The notes: generated from the sequence alone by a model not told the origin. A DNA stretch of 64,000 nt from JANOSH01 sp031415695 (GCA_031415695.1 JANOSH010000047.1:310001-374000); one strand, 5' to 3'. Shown: positions 50,645 to 59,644, counted from the first letter of the stretch. Numbers and translations are program-made.

Positions 50645-52333
50645 TCACTTCAGCCAGACGGTGGCGAACTTGATCGGGCCAAGTGCGCTTCGCTCGGGGC
50701 TGGGAAGGCCCTGAACATTCGTGTTAGTGATGTTGCCCCACAGGTCGTACAGCGTCGACATAGTAGGTACGTCTTTGGACAGGATTGTCTGCACCTTGTC
50801 GTAGGCTGCCTTGCGCTTGGCGAAGTCGGTTGTGGAACCACCTTCGAGCAGCGCCTTATCCATCTCCGGGTTGGAGTAAAAGATGAGGTTTGCCGAGTCG
50901 TCTGTGGAAAGACTGGCACGAATTTGGTCGGGCTCGATGAACTGGTTCGACCGGAAACACGCCGTGTTCCAGTCGCCTACTTTTCCAAAGATGCGACCCA
51001 CATAGGCGCCCTGTTCTTGGAACTTGGTGGTTGCTTTTATGCCTACGGCCTCCCACTGCTGCTTAATGATGTCGAGGATCTGGGTGGCTTCGGGAGTTGG
51101 AATACACTCGAGGACGACCTCAACTGGTTTGCCGTATTCGGCCAGGAGGGCCTTAGCCTTTGCCGGATCATACTTCGGTGTCGGTGTATCTTTATTGAAA
51201 AACGGTGAGGTAGGAGCAAATGCGCTGTAGGACTCAATGCGGGCACCGTTATAGATGATGTCGTTGAGTTCTTTCTTGTTCGTAGCGTAGGCCATTGCCT
51301 GGCGCACACGGACGTCGTCGGTCGGGGCTTTCTTGCTGTTGAACATCATGATCGTCGACGACGATCCGGAGATACGCTGCACGTTCAGCTTGGCCTTCTC
51401 GGCTTCGATCACCGTGGCGGTGTCGGCGGTGCCGGCGAAGTCGACTTCCTTATTCTTCACCGCAGTAAGGCGCTTGTCGGTCTCGGGAATGCCTCGGAAC
51501 GAAATCTTGTCGAGGAATGGCAGCTGGTTACCATCGGCATCCTTGCGCCAGTATGTGGCGTTCTTTTCGACCTCGACCACACCGCCAGCTTCAAACTTCG
51601 ACAGCTTGAATGGCCCGGTGCCTACCGGTGCCAGGCCGAAGCCAGCCGAGTCTTTAGCGGTGGCGGTGGGCGATGGAATGTAGCCCATTGCACCTGACAT
51701 GTCGTTCGGAAAAACGACCTGGGGAGTGGCCATGGCCCAAGTGAGCGTGTGATCATCAACCTTGGTAGGCACGCCGTACCTGGTGGCGGCACTCACCCAA
51801 CTGCTCTTGGTGGCTGGGTCGAGCATGCGTTTGAAATGAGCGATCACGGAATCGGCGTTGAAGTCGGTTCCGTCGTGGAACTTCACGCCCTTACGCAGCG
51901 TCATCTTCCAACTCTTCAAATCGGTTGATTCGAGCGACTCGGCCAGGAATGGGATGGTCTTGCCCGCATCGTCCCAGCTCATCAAGGGGTCATAAATGAC
52001 GAGCGCAATGTTCTTGTCGGCCGGCTGAGCGAGACCAAGAGCCGGGTCGAGTGTGCTGACGCCCGACTCGTTGGCAACGCGAAGGGTGCCGCCAGTCTTG
52101 GGCTTTTCCTTAGGTGGAACGGTAGTAACTGGTGGAGGTGGGACCGTAGCGGCGGTAGTGGCAGCCGGTGCAGTGGTGGCGGCGGGTGCGGTCGTTACGG
52201 CACCCACAGCCGTTGTCGTAGCGGTCTGGCCACCGTCGCTACCGCAGGCCACAGCAATGAACGACATGCTGATAGCCCCGATGGCAATGAGACGGCTCGT
52301 TGAACGCCGAGTCGGGCGTGATTGCTGGTGCAC
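50645..52333 (-). CDS. Extracellular solute-binding lipoprotein (OppA/DppA, SBP_bac_5)
   Basis: A 562-residue lipoprotein that binds the ligand outside the membrane and hands it to the permeases. The signal ends in AVAC (lipobox, Cys30), and a Thr/Ala/Pro-rich linker runs to about residue 80. The mature protein has the SBP_bac_5 pattern (GGTLRVANESGVSTLDPALG, WKMTLRKGVKFHDGTDFNADSV, GTGPFKLSKFEAGG). GTG 52333 has a purine-rich Shine-Dalgarno (AAGGGGGAA) 5 nt upstream and a leader of about 115 nt. This is the first gene of the operon ending at the TetR gene. Confidence 0.9.
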   Translation of the reverse strand: MHQQSRPTRRSTSRLIAIGAISMSFIAVACGSDGGQTATTTAVGAVTTAPAATTAPAATTAATVPPPPVTTVPPKEKPKTGGTLRVANESGVSTLDPALGLAQPADKNIALVIYDPLMSWDDAGKTIPFLAESLESTDLKSWKMTLRKGVKFHDGTDFNADSVIAHFKRMLDPATKSSWVSAATRYGVPTKVDDHTLTWAMATPQVVFPNDMSGAMGYIPSPTATAKDSAGFGLAPVGTGPFKLSKFEAGGVVEVEKNATYWRKDADGNQLPFLDKISFRGIPETDKRLTAVKNKEVDFAGTADTATVIEAEKAKLNVQRISGSSSTIMMFNSKKAPTDDVRVRQAMAYATNKKELNDIIYNGARIESYSAFAPTSPFFNKDTPTPKYDPAKAKALLAEYGKPVEVVLECIPTPEATQILDIIKQQWEAVGIKATTKFQEQGAYVGRIFGKVGDWNTACFRSNQFIEPDQIRASLSTDDSANLIFYSNPEMDKALLEGGSTTDFAKRKAAYDKVQTILSKDVPTMSTLYDLWGNITNTNVQGLPSPERSALGPIKFATVWLK

Positions 52334-52455
52334 TGAGATTCCCCCTTGGGTCGTGGCGGTGAAGCCAATACAAAGATCGAACGGGGAACAGCAATGAACC
52401 GGAACGACTTGTCCGCCCCGCTATCGCTCCCCACCACAGGTCTGTGGCGGATGTC

Positions 52456-52484
52456 ACGTTAGATGTCTGCTGACAAACTGTCAA
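52456..52484 (-). promoter_or_regulatory. Sigma-70-type promoter of the ABC operon with overlapping inverted repeat
   Basis: On the minus strand TTGACA (52484-52479), a 17-bp spacer and TAACGT (52461-52456) form a near-consensus promoter about 120 bp before the SBP start. TGACA-AAC-TGTCA (52471-52483) is an inverted repeat over the -35, a candidate operator for the operon-encoded TetR. Confidence 0.65.
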
Positions 52485-52508
52485 CGACCCCAGAGCACGC
52501 CGTTCGCA

Positions 52509-52514
52509 TACGCT
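52509..52514 (+). promoter_or_regulatory. -10 element of the PPK2 gene
   Basis: TACGCT followed by 6 nt and ATG at 52521. Confidence 0.5.
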
Positions 52515-52520
52515 GACGGC

Positions 52521-53324
52521 ATGGCTCTTCCTCGACGCATTACCACCCGAGACTCTGTGCGCTTAAGCGACCACGATCCGGGCGACACGCTCAAGATCAA
52601 GTCAAAAGAGGCGGCACTTCACGAACTGGGCGAACTGGTGCTCAAGATCGCCGAGTTGCAGGCCACGCTGTTTGCCGAGGAGCGTCGTTCGCTTCTCGTT
52701 GTACTGCAAGCAATGGATGCCGCAGGCAAAGATGGTGTTATCAATGCCGTGTTCGATGGCATCAACCCTCAAGGTGTTCGGGTCACGGGTTTTAGTATCC
52801 CAACTTCGCACGAACTTGCCCACGACTACCTCTGGCGGGTCAACGCTGCGTGCCCGGCCAGGGGCGAGATCGGTGTCTTCAACCGAAGCCACTACGAGGA
52901 CGTACTCGTCGTTCGGGTTCGCGAGTTGGTCCCTGCCAAGCAGTGGAAGGCCCGTTACGGCCATATTCGCGACTTCGAGCAACGGCTCACGGATGAAGGC
53001 ACAACCATCGTCAAGATTTTCCTGCATATGTCGAAAGACAAACAGCGCGAACGCTTTCAGGATCGGGTCGATGATCCGGCCAAGCAGTGGAAGTTCCGCC
53101 ACGCCGACCTGCACGACCGCAAGCTGTGGGACCCCTTCCACGCAGCTTACCAAGATGCCATCAATGAGACTGCGGCCAAACACGCACCGTGGTACATCGT
53201 TCCCGCCGATCGCAACTGGGTACGTAACCTCACCGTCGCCCGCATTGTGCATGCGACACTCAAGTCGATGGATCCACAATTCCCTGCTCCCGAAGACGGC
53301 CTCGAGGGCCTCATCATCGAGTGA
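52521..53324 (+). CDS. ppk2: Polyphosphate kinase 2 (PPK2 family)
   Basis: A 267-residue PPK2-type P-loop kinase that transfers phosphate between polyphosphate and nucleoside mono- or diphosphates. Walker A-like LQAMDAAGKDGVI (about 63-74), the INPQGVRV segment, and GEIGVFNRSHYEDVLVVRV (Walker B) are visible, as are the lid Arg/Lys residues. It could regenerate ADP, ATP or GTP from polyP. The gene is leaderless and diverges from the ABC operon. Confidence 0.9.
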   Translation: MALPRRITTRDSVRLSDHDPGDTLKIKSKEAALHELGELVLKIAELQATLFAEERRSLLVVLQAMDAAGKDGVINAVFDGINPQGVRVTGFSIPTSHELAHDYLWRVNAACPARGEIGVFNRSHYEDVLVVRVRELVPAKQWKARYGHIRDFEQRLTDEGTTIVKIFLHMSKDKQRERFQDRVDDPAKQWKFRHADLHDRKLWDPFHAAYQDAINETAAKHAPWYIVPADRNWVRNLTVARIVHATLKSMDPQFPAPEDGLEGLIIE

Positions 53325-53334
53325 GCTGAGCGAG

Positions 53335-53340
53335 TAGGTT
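53335..53340 (+). promoter_or_regulatory. -10 element of the phosphoribosyltransferase gene
   Basis: TAGGTT followed by 6 nt and ATG at 53347. Confidence 0.4.
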
Positions 53341-53346
53341 TGAGCG

Positions 53347-53841
53347 ATGCCCGCTCCTGAACGCGAACACATGACGTACTCGATTTTTGGCGACGCCGCC
53401 CGACGGCTCGCCACCGATATCCATGCCGATGGATTCGAGCCCGACATGATTCTTGCCATCGCCCGCGGCGGGTTGTTCATCGCCGGTGCACTCGGTTACG
53501 CGCTCGGGGTCAAGAACATTTACACCATGAACGTCGAGTTCTACACCGGTGTCGATGAACGGCTCGAGGTGCCAATGATCCTGCCCCCCACACCCGATCT
53601 GTCACTGCTAAGAGACGCCAAAGTCCTCATCGCTGACGACGTTGCCGACACCGGCAAGACCCTCGCGTTGGTCAAAGAGTTCGTCGAAGGTAAGGTCGCC
53701 GAGGTTCGTAGCGCCGTGCTGTACGAAAAGCCCTGGACCGTAGTCAATTGCGAGTACGTGTGGAAAACCACCGATGCCTGGATCGAGTTCCCCTGGAGCT
53801 TTCTGCCACCTGTTACGGGCGTCGCGTCAACCGACGCTTAG
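53347..53841 (+). CDS. Purine-type phosphoribosyltransferase
   Basis: A 164-residue type I phosphoribosyltransferase with the PRPP loop VLIADDVADTGKTL (about 95-108) and the substrate strand ILAIARGGLFIAG. The arrangement resembles xanthine/guanine phosphoribosyltransferases (Gpt-like) in purine salvage. It stands 22 bp after ppk2 and is followed by the creatininase gene after 7 bp, so it heads a short operon for nucleobase and ureide metabolism. The exact base is not readable from the sequence. Confidence 0.82.
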   Translation: MPAPEREHMTYSIFGDAARRLATDIHADGFEPDMILAIARGGLFIAGALGYALGVKNIYTMNVEFYTGVDERLEVPMILPPTPDLSLLRDAKVLIADDVADTGKTLALVKEFVEGKVAEVRSAVLYEKPWTVVNCEYVWKTTDAWIEFPWSFLPPVTGVASTDA

Positions 53842-53848
53842 GACTGCC

Positions 53849-54628
53849 ATGTCGTCTCGCCGCCTCGATTCCCTCAGTAGCCGCGACTTGCTCAATGCGC
53901 TGTCGCCCCAATCTGTAGTTGTCGTGCCGCTCGGTGCCACCGAACAACATGGGCCCCACCTTCCAGTCAATACCGACTCGGTCATTGCAGAAGCTACCGC
54001 CGCCGCCGGGGTAGAGCGGGCCGCCAACGCTGGCGTCGACGCTTGGCTGCTTCCGATATTGAGCTACACAAAGTCCAACGAGCATGCCCATTTCCCGGGC
54101 ACCTTTTCCCTGACAGCCGCCACGCTCATGGCCACGCTCGACGAACTTGGCCGAGCACTTGCGGCCACGCCGGCGCGCAAGATTGTGTTCTTGAACGGTC
54201 ATGGCGGTAACTCTGCGCTGGTGGCCATGATGAACCGTGAGCTACGGCTCAACCACGGCCTGCAAACCTTCCTCACCCATCCTGGCGTACCCCCCGACCA
54301 GGGCGGCACATCAGCGCCTTCAGAACTTGGCATGGGCGTGCACGGCGGCATGGACGAAACATCGCTCATGCTGCACCTCGCTCCCGTGACCGTGCAGATG
54401 AATCGCGCCACCAGAAACATTCCCGAGGCCATGGCCGTGAACCGATACGTCCGCTTCGGTGGTCCGGTGGCATTCGGCTGGCTCAGCGACGACTTCGGGC
54501 CCGACGGCCACATCGGCGACCCCATGGGGGCAACTGCCGAGCAGGGTGAAATTCTGTTCAACGGAGCCACCCGGGTATTCGCCGAGGCCCTCGCCGAGAT
54601 CGCCCAGTTCCGCTTCGGGCAACCGTGA
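53849..54628 (+). CDS. Creatininase family protein
   Basis: A 259-residue creatinine amidohydrolase-fold enzyme. VVPLGATEQHGPHLPVNTD carries metal-binding Glu and His, FLNGHGGNSALVA the second His, and GVHGGMDETSLML the Glu that completes the di-metal site. Family members hydrolyse creatinine or cyclic amides, or act in riboflavin- and peptide-related pathways. The start at 53849 follows the phosphoribosyltransferase stop by 7 bp. Its stop overlaps the next gene by GTGA. Confidence 0.83.
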   Translation: MSSRRLDSLSSRDLLNALSPQSVVVVPLGATEQHGPHLPVNTDSVIAEATAAAGVERAANAGVDAWLLPILSYTKSNEHAHFPGTFSLTAATLMATLDELGRALAATPARKIVFLNGHGGNSALVAMMNRELRLNHGLQTFLTHPGVPPDQGGTSAPSELGMGVHGGMDETSLMLHLAPVTVQMNRATRNIPEAMAVNRYVRFGGPVAFGWLSDDFGPDGHIGDPMGATAEQGEILFNGATRVFAEALAEIAQFRFGQP

Positions 54629-55875
54629 CGACTGCTCCTCCGCCTCGCATCAGTATCGAGCGTCTCATGGGTCGCATCGAGGAACTAGCTGCTATCGGCC
54701 CAATTGTCGGATCCAACGGCGAGCGCGGCTCGGCTCGTCTTGCACTCACCGACGACGACAAGGCCGGTCGTGATCTCGTTCTCACGTGGATGCGAGACCT
54801 TGGCCTTGCGGTCACCGTCGATGCCATCGGCAACGTCGTCGGCACTCGACCCGGTCTCGACGACCTACCGCCGGTCATGACCGGCAGCCATATCGATACG
54901 GTACGAACTGGCGGGCGGTTCGACGGAAACCTTGGCGTGCTCGCCGGACTCGAAGTCATCGAGACGCTCGCTGCCTCCGGTATTGTCACCCGACACCCGA
55001 TCTCCGTCGCCTTTTTCACCGACGAGGAAGGTGCCCGGTTCGCTCCTGACATGCTCGGCAGCCTGGTGTACGTCGGCGGGCTGGGCCTGGAAGAAGCCCT
55101 CGACATAACCGGAATCGACGGCGCTCGAGTCGGAGCCGAGCTGCAACGAATCGGATACGCCGGCTCATCGCCGTGCCCGGGGGCGGCACCATCGGCGTTC
55201 GTCGAGTTGCATGTCGAGCAGGGCCCGGTGCTCGAACTCGAAGGATTCACCATCGGCGCTGTCACTGGTGTTCAGGGCATCAGCTGGCAAGAGATCACCA
55301 TCACGGGCGAGTCGAACCATGCAGGCACTACACCCATGCGTTTTCGGCACGACCCGAACTTCGCGGCGGGCGAAATCGTGCGCGAGGTGCGCCGCATCGC
55401 TATCCAATTCGGCGGCGACCAGGTAGGCACCGTTGGCAAGATCGACGTGTTCCCCAACCTGGTCAACGTCGTTCCGGCCAAGGTCACACTTACCGTCGAT
55501 CTACGCAACACCATCGAATCGGCGCTCCAGGCGGCCGAAGCGCGGTTCGCACAGTTCTGCGAGCAGCTGGCAGTCGCTGAGGGCGTCACAATCACGGCGC
55601 GTACACTCGCCCGATTCGAGCCGGTGGTGTTCGATCCCGACGTCATCGACCTCGTCGAAAAGACGGCTGTGGCCGCTGGTCACGCCACCAAGCGAATGCC
55701 GTCAGGAGCGGGTCACGATGCTCAGATGTTGGCGCGTGTATGCCCGACAGCAATGATCTTCGTACCCAGTCACCGCGGCATCAGCCACAACCCTGCGGAA
55801 CACACCGACCCAGCCGATTTGGAAGCAGGCGCCAACGTCTTGCTAGATGTCGTCGTGTCCCTGGCCAACCGCTAA
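54625..55875 (+). CDS. N-carbamoyl-L-amino-acid / allantoate amidohydrolase (M20 type)
   Basis: A 416-residue zinc amidohydrolase of the AllC/hydantoin-utilisation group: VMTGSHIDTVRTGGRFDGNL (metal His and Asp), FFTDEEGARFAPDMLGS (Glu pair), VELHVEQGPVLE and GAGHDAQMLARVCPTAM. It cleaves the carbamoyl or ureido group from substrates such as allantoate, N-carbamoyl amino acids or N-carbamoyl-sarcosine. It is translationally coupled (GTGA) to the creatininase-like gene. Copy B of the palindromic repeat follows its stop. Confidence 0.87.
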   Translation: MTTAPPPRISIERLMGRIEELAAIGPIVGSNGERGSARLALTDDDKAGRDLVLTWMRDLGLAVTVDAIGNVVGTRPGLDDLPPVMTGSHIDTVRTGGRFDGNLGVLAGLEVIETLAASGIVTRHPISVAFFTDEEGARFAPDMLGSLVYVGGLGLEEALDITGIDGARVGAELQRIGYAGSSPCPGAAPSAFVELHVEQGPVLELEGFTIGAVTGVQGISWQEITITGESNHAGTTPMRFRHDPNFAAGEIVREVRRIAIQFGGDQVGTVGKIDVFPNLVNVVPAKVTLTVDLRNTIESALQAAEARFAQFCEQLAVAEGVTITARTLARFEPVVFDPDVIDLVEKTAVAAGHATKRMPSGAGHDAQMLARVCPTAMIFVPSHRGISHNPAEHTDPADLEAGANVLLDVVVSLANR

Positions 55876-55887
55876 AACCACCACTTC

Positions 55888-55951
55888 CGCAACTGTTGCG
55901 CAAACGGCCGGCCCAGACGCGGCCGTATCCGCAACTGTTGCGGATACGGCC
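55888..55951. repeat. Palindromic repeat element copy B
   Basis: Two CGCAACTGTTGCG palindromes (55888-55900 and 55930-55942) separated by 29 bp nearly identical to those of copy A at 36322-36382. The second palindrome extends to a perfect 15-bp hairpin (55921-55935 with 55937-55951, 1-nt centre). Confidence 0.85.
55921..55951. terminator. Bidirectional hairpin terminator within the repeat element
   Basis: A perfect 15-bp stem with a one-base centre lies between two convergent genes, 3 bp before the stop of the minus-strand gene. No T tract follows. Termination is inferred from position and stem strength. Confidence 0.55.
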
Positions 55952-55953
55952 GT

Positions 55954-57144
55954 CTAGCCTCCGGCGACGACCACCCCGCGGCGCACGACCATGCGTCCCG
56001 CTGGGCCCATCGCAATGGCCTCACGCAGCGTCGCCGCGGGTACCGCCACAAAGTCGGCCACCAGCCCCACGGCCGGACCCGCCGGGGCGAGACCCATCGC
56101 CTGGCGTGATGCCGTAGACACGGATTGCCACGCCTCGGTCGGAGTCAGGTGACCGGCCATGACCATAAGCGCCGCAGTTTCAAAGGGGTCGGCCCGGCCC
56201 AGCGTGTTGAACGGATCCTGCAAGTTGTCGGCCCCCGCGGCCAACACAACACCGGCGCGCAGCAGGGGCCGAATCGCAGTGAGGCCCCGCGGCGTCGCAA
56301 CCGAATGGGCCCGTCCCTGCAGAAACAGGTTGGTGTGGGGGAGTGTAATAACAGCAATTCGGGCGTCGGCGACATCTCGGGCGATGCGCTCCTGCTCGCT
56401 CCCGTCGCGCATACCGAGGCTCACGCAATGAGACGCCGTGACACCGTTACGAAAGCCGGTGCGGGTCACCCACTCGGCCATGACTGCCAAATCGCAGTGC
56501 GCCGGATCGAGATGTTCGTCGGTATGCAGATCGACGGGTAGACCAAGCTCGCCTCCCGTCTCCAAGAAGTACCGCTGACAGCGTTCGGGCTCGGGATCAA
56601 GGTGAGGGCAGCCGCCGACCACATCGGCACCGACTTGAAAGGCGTCACGCATCGCAGCTCTATTGCCGGCTCCTGCGAGCCCGGTAGTGGGGGCAGCGAG
56701 CAGGGCCACGATCTGAAGATCGAGCACGTCGGCCATCGCACCCCGCACTCGCAAGAGCGCTTCGACAGCCATCGTGCCGATGTCGTCGCCAACATCGACA
56801 TGGGTTCGAATTGCCGTGCAACCGTTGACCAGCATCATGCGAGCGGCGCGCTCGGCTCGTTCGGCAATATCGTCGACCGTCAGGTTTGGTCGATGCGCCA
56901 TCATGGCCACGATGGCACCCATGAGGTCACCGTCAGGATTCTCCACTCGATCGGCGAGTAGCGCCTTGTCGAGGTGCGCATGCGGCTCGGCGGGAGCGCC
57001 GAGCAGCAGACGACCGGCAACGTCGATGTCGTCCTCGCCAAACATGGGGTCGATGTGTGACTCGACCTGGGTCACGACTCCGTCGCGAACTCGAAGGTCT
57101 ACATGGCGTCCATCGGCGAGCAGTGCATTTCGGAACCGGGTCAC
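55954..57144 (-). CDS. Amidohydrolase, cytosine deaminase-like (CodA type)
   Basis: A 396-residue metal-dependent hydrolase. EPHAHLDKALL has the first metal HxH, DLHTDEHLDPAHCDL the next His/Glu, VTASHCVSLG the His and VLAAGADNLQDPFN the catalytic Asp; the pattern is that of CodA, which deaminates cytosine or creatinine-like rings. AELADGRHVDLRVRDG-type N- and C-terminal strands complete the amidohydrolase sandwich. It starts with GTG 57144 and faces the creatininase/carbamoyl hydrolase operon, so the two could form a pathway for heterocyclic or ureide nitrogen (inference). Confidence 0.83.
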   Translation of the reverse strand: MTRFRNALLADGRHVDLRVRDGVVTQVESHIDPMFGEDDIDVAGRLLLGAPAEPHAHLDKALLADRVENPDGDLMGAIVAMMAHRPNLTVDDIAERAERAARMMLVNGCTAIRTHVDVGDDIGTMAVEALLRVRGAMADVLDLQIVALLAAPTTGLAGAGNRAAMRDAFQVGADVVGGCPHLDPEPERCQRYFLETGGELGLPVDLHTDEHLDPAHCDLAVMAEWVTRTGFRNGVTASHCVSLGMRDGSEQERIARDVADARIAVITLPHTNLFLQGRAHSVATPRGLTAIRPLLRAGVVLAAGADNLQDPFNTLGRADPFETAALMVMAGHLTPTEAWQSVSTASRQAMGLAPAGPAVGLVADFVAVPAATLREAIAMGPAGRMVVRRGVVVAGG

Positions 57145-57323
57145 CTACCCATCTTCGCATCTGACCGGCCCAAAACCCCACCCCGCGAACACGTTCTCAC
57201 CCGAGTCCCAGATCGTTTTTCGATACCGCAGTCGGGCGAGATGGTGTTCAAGGGGCTGTCGGCGAACCACCTGCGGTAGCGAATCGCCCGCTGGTTCGCC
57301 GCTCGCTCGCCCGCTAGCGCTAG
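57145..57323. other. Intergenic stretch between the deaminase-like and GDPD genes
   Basis: About 180 bp without a coding region that I can support; its right end is repetitive (CGCTCGCTCGCCCGCTAGCG). No promoter, tRNA or hairpin that I trust. It may hold the promoter of the minus-strand deaminase-like gene. Confidence 0.4.
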
Positions 57324-58082
57324 CTATGTCCAGGCGTTGCGGCGTTGCAGCACCTGTTTGAGGATGATGGGTCGGTCAGTCATGAGCCCATCGACTCCGA
57401 GGTCGAGCAGTCGTTCCATCTCGGATGCATCGTCGATAGTCCACACGTGAACATGTAGACCGTGTCTGTGGCAATAGGCGACGAACCGTTCGTCCACTAG
57501 TGGAATCGGCCATTGCCTTACTGGCACCTGAGCACAGTGAACGCCGTCGGGTGGGCGCAACCGGGCAACACTCGTGCGTGATGCGAGGTAGATCCGGGCT
57601 ATCTCCTTAGGACCGCCCGATGTGCATACCCTTGGCCCAAGTGCTGCTCGAATCCGACGGACGCGGGCATCGGAGAAGCTTCCGATACACACCCGGTCGA
57701 TGGCGTCGTGCGCTCGTAGTGCAGCAACTAGCGGGTCGACCGCGTTATCCTGTTTGGGGTCAATGTTTATCCGCAATTCGGGCCACGCCGCCAGGAGTTC
57801 GTTCAAGCGAGGGATTGGTTCGCGCCCATCAACCAGCGCGCGCGACACGACCGAGTACGGCAGTTCGCTGATAACCCCCTCGCTGTCCGTAATTCGGTCG
57901 AGCTTAGTGTCGTGAAACGCCAGCAGCACTCCGTCGGCGGTAGCATGAACATCGGTCTCGATGTACCGATAGCCGAGATCGACGGCATGCTGAAACGCCG
58001 GCATGGTGTTTTCCGGCACCTCCGACGCCCCGCCGCGGTGGGCGAATGCCAGTGGCGTAGACGACTCAAGGAAGGGCAACAT
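57324..58082 (-). CDS. Glycerophosphodiester phosphodiesterase
   Basis: A 252-residue GDPD TIM-barrel: FAHRGGASEVPENTMPAF (His-Arg and Glu-Asn-Thr), YIETDVHATADGVLLAFHD (Glu-x-Asp metal site and general-base His). It hydrolyses glycerophosphodiesters such as glycerophosphocholine to glycerol-3-phosphate and an alcohol. The protein has no signal peptide, so it is cytosolic. ATG 58082 begins 5 bp after the acyl-CoA ligase stop, so the two are cotranscribed. Confidence 0.9.
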   Translation of the reverse strand: MLPFLESSTPLAFAHRGGASEVPENTMPAFQHAVDLGYRYIETDVHATADGVLLAFHDTKLDRITDSEGVISELPYSVVSRALVDGREPIPRLNELLAAWPELRINIDPKQDNAVDPLVAALRAHDAIDRVCIGSFSDARVRRIRAALGPRVCTSGGPKEIARIYLASRTSVARLRPPDGVHCAQVPVRQWPIPLVDERFVAYCHRHGLHVHVWTIDDASEMERLLDLGVDGLMTDRPIILKQVLQRRNAWT

Positions 58083-58087
58083 CGCCG

Positions 58088-59638
58088 CTAGATACTCCTG
58101 CCAGCCGCCGCCCAGTACTCGTCCTTCAGTAATCGCTTGTACAACTTACCGGTGGGATGCCGCGGCAGCTCGTCGCGAAAGTCAACGGTCCGAGGGCACT
58201 TGACGTCGGCCAACTGTGACCGACAGTAGGCAATTAATGTTTGTTGTAGACGCGCTCGGGCGTCGGCGTCGGCTGGCATCTCGCGGGGCTGCACGACAGC
58301 CTTTACCTCCTCGCCAAAATCGTCGTTGGGCACGCCGAAGACAGCGACGTCGACCACTTCGGGATGATTAATCAGAACGTTCTCGGCCTCTTGCGGGTAG
58401 ATGTTCACGCCGCCCGAGATGATCATGTAGGCCTTGCGGTCGGTCAGGAACAGATAGCTGTCGCCGTCGACATAACCAACGTCACCAAGCGTCGACCAGC
58501 CCTGGGCATTGCGGCTGCCGGAGGTCTTTTCTTTGTCGTTGTGATATTCGAATGCGGCACCGCCCTCGAAATAGATCGTGCCCGATTGGCCCACGGGACA
58601 GTCGGTGCCGTCCTCGCCAACGATGTGCAACGTGCCCTGCACGGCCATTCCCACGGTGCCGGGGTGGGCGAGCCACATCTCGCTGTTGCAATAGACGAAA
58701 CCGTTGCCCTCGGTACCGGCGTAATACTCGTGAAGCACTGGTCCCCACCATTCGATCATGTTGCGTTTCACCTCGACCGGGCACGGGGCCGCTGCATGGA
58801 CCGCGACCTTAAGCGACGAAACGTCGTACCGGGTGCGGGCTTCGATCGGCAGCTTAAGCATGCGGACAAACATGGTGGGCACCCATTGGCTGTGGGTGCA
58901 GTGGAATTCCTCGATGAGCTTGAGTGCATCCTCGGCGTCGAAGTGTTCCATGACCACGACGGTGCCGCCAAGCGAGAGCATCGACAAGCAGAACCGCAGC
59001 GGAGCCGAATGATAGAGCGGCGCAGGAGAGAGATACACGGAGTCGGGCGTGGCTGCGAAGAGTCCCTGCAAGAGTCCCATGACACTAGTGGCCGCCGATC
59101 CCAACGGCTGAGGAGACCATGGCTTTACAACACCTTTAGGCCGACCAGTAGTGCCGGACGAATACAGCATGTCGGTTCCCTCAACTCGGTCACTCAACGG
59201 CTCGGCCGAACGAGCGGCAACCGTCGACTCGTAGCTGTCGTATCCATCGATCACGCCGTCGAGCATCAAACGCACCTGCACGTGGGGGGTGGCCGCGACG
59301 ATCTCGGCGGCCTGATCAGCCTTGTATCTCGACGTGATGAATGCCTTCGCTCCGCAGTCATTGATGATGTACTCGAGTTCGTCGCTGAGAAGTCGACTCG
59401 AACACGCGGTGAAGATCAGCCCCGCATACGTTGCGCCCCAGGCAACTTCCAAGAAACGCGGATGGTTCTCCATACACATTGCGATGTGATCACCGGGGCG
59501 CAAACCGGCATCGAAAAACACCCGCGACAACCGATTCGCAGCCACGTCGAGTTCACCGTACGTGGTCACCGCCCCTGAGGCACCCATGATGATGGCGGGC
59601 TTATGAGGGTTGGCGGCGGCATGGACTCCTGGATACAT
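58088..59638 (-). CDS. AMP-forming acyl-CoA synthetase (FadD-like)
   Basis: A 516-residue adenylating enzyme. MLYSSGTTGRPKGV (AMP-binding P-loop), HEYYAGTEGNGFVYC (A5 region), GWSTLGDVGYVDGDSYLFLT with DRKAYMIISGGVNIYPQEAE and the catalytic Lys in PTGKLYKRLL. It activates a carboxylic acid to its CoA thioester. Start ATG 59638 has TACGCT 6 nt upstream on the minus strand; an in-frame ATG at 59692 would add 18 residues and lie upstream of the promoter. It is followed by the GDPD gene. Confidence 0.9.
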   Translation of the reverse strand: MYPGVHAAANPHKPAIIMGASGAVTTYGELDVAANRLSRVFFDAGLRPGDHIAMCMENHPRFLEVAWGATYAGLIFTACSSRLLSDELEYIINDCGAKAFITSRYKADQAAEIVAATPHVQVRLMLDGVIDGYDSYESTVAARSAEPLSDRVEGTDMLYSSGTTGRPKGVVKPWSPQPLGSAATSVMGLLQGLFAATPDSVYLSPAPLYHSAPLRFCLSMLSLGGTVVVMEHFDAEDALKLIEEFHCTHSQWVPTMFVRMLKLPIEARTRYDVSSLKVAVHAAAPCPVEVKRNMIEWWGPVLHEYYAGTEGNGFVYCNSEMWLAHPGTVGMAVQGTLHIVGEDGTDCPVGQSGTIYFEGGAAFEYHNDKEKTSGSRNAQGWSTLGDVGYVDGDSYLFLTDRKAYMIISGGVNIYPQEAENVLINHPEVVDVAVFGVPNDDFGEEVKAVVQPREMPADADARARLQQTLIAYCRSQLADVKCPRTVDFRDELPRHPTGKLYKRLLKDEYWAAAGRSI

Positions 59639-59644
59639 GCGTCC

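Noticed and set aside
57145..57323. Possible tRNA in the intergenic gap
   Set aside because: I could not form a cloverleaf with a T-arm and a matching acceptor stem; the repeats are simple CGCTCG runs.
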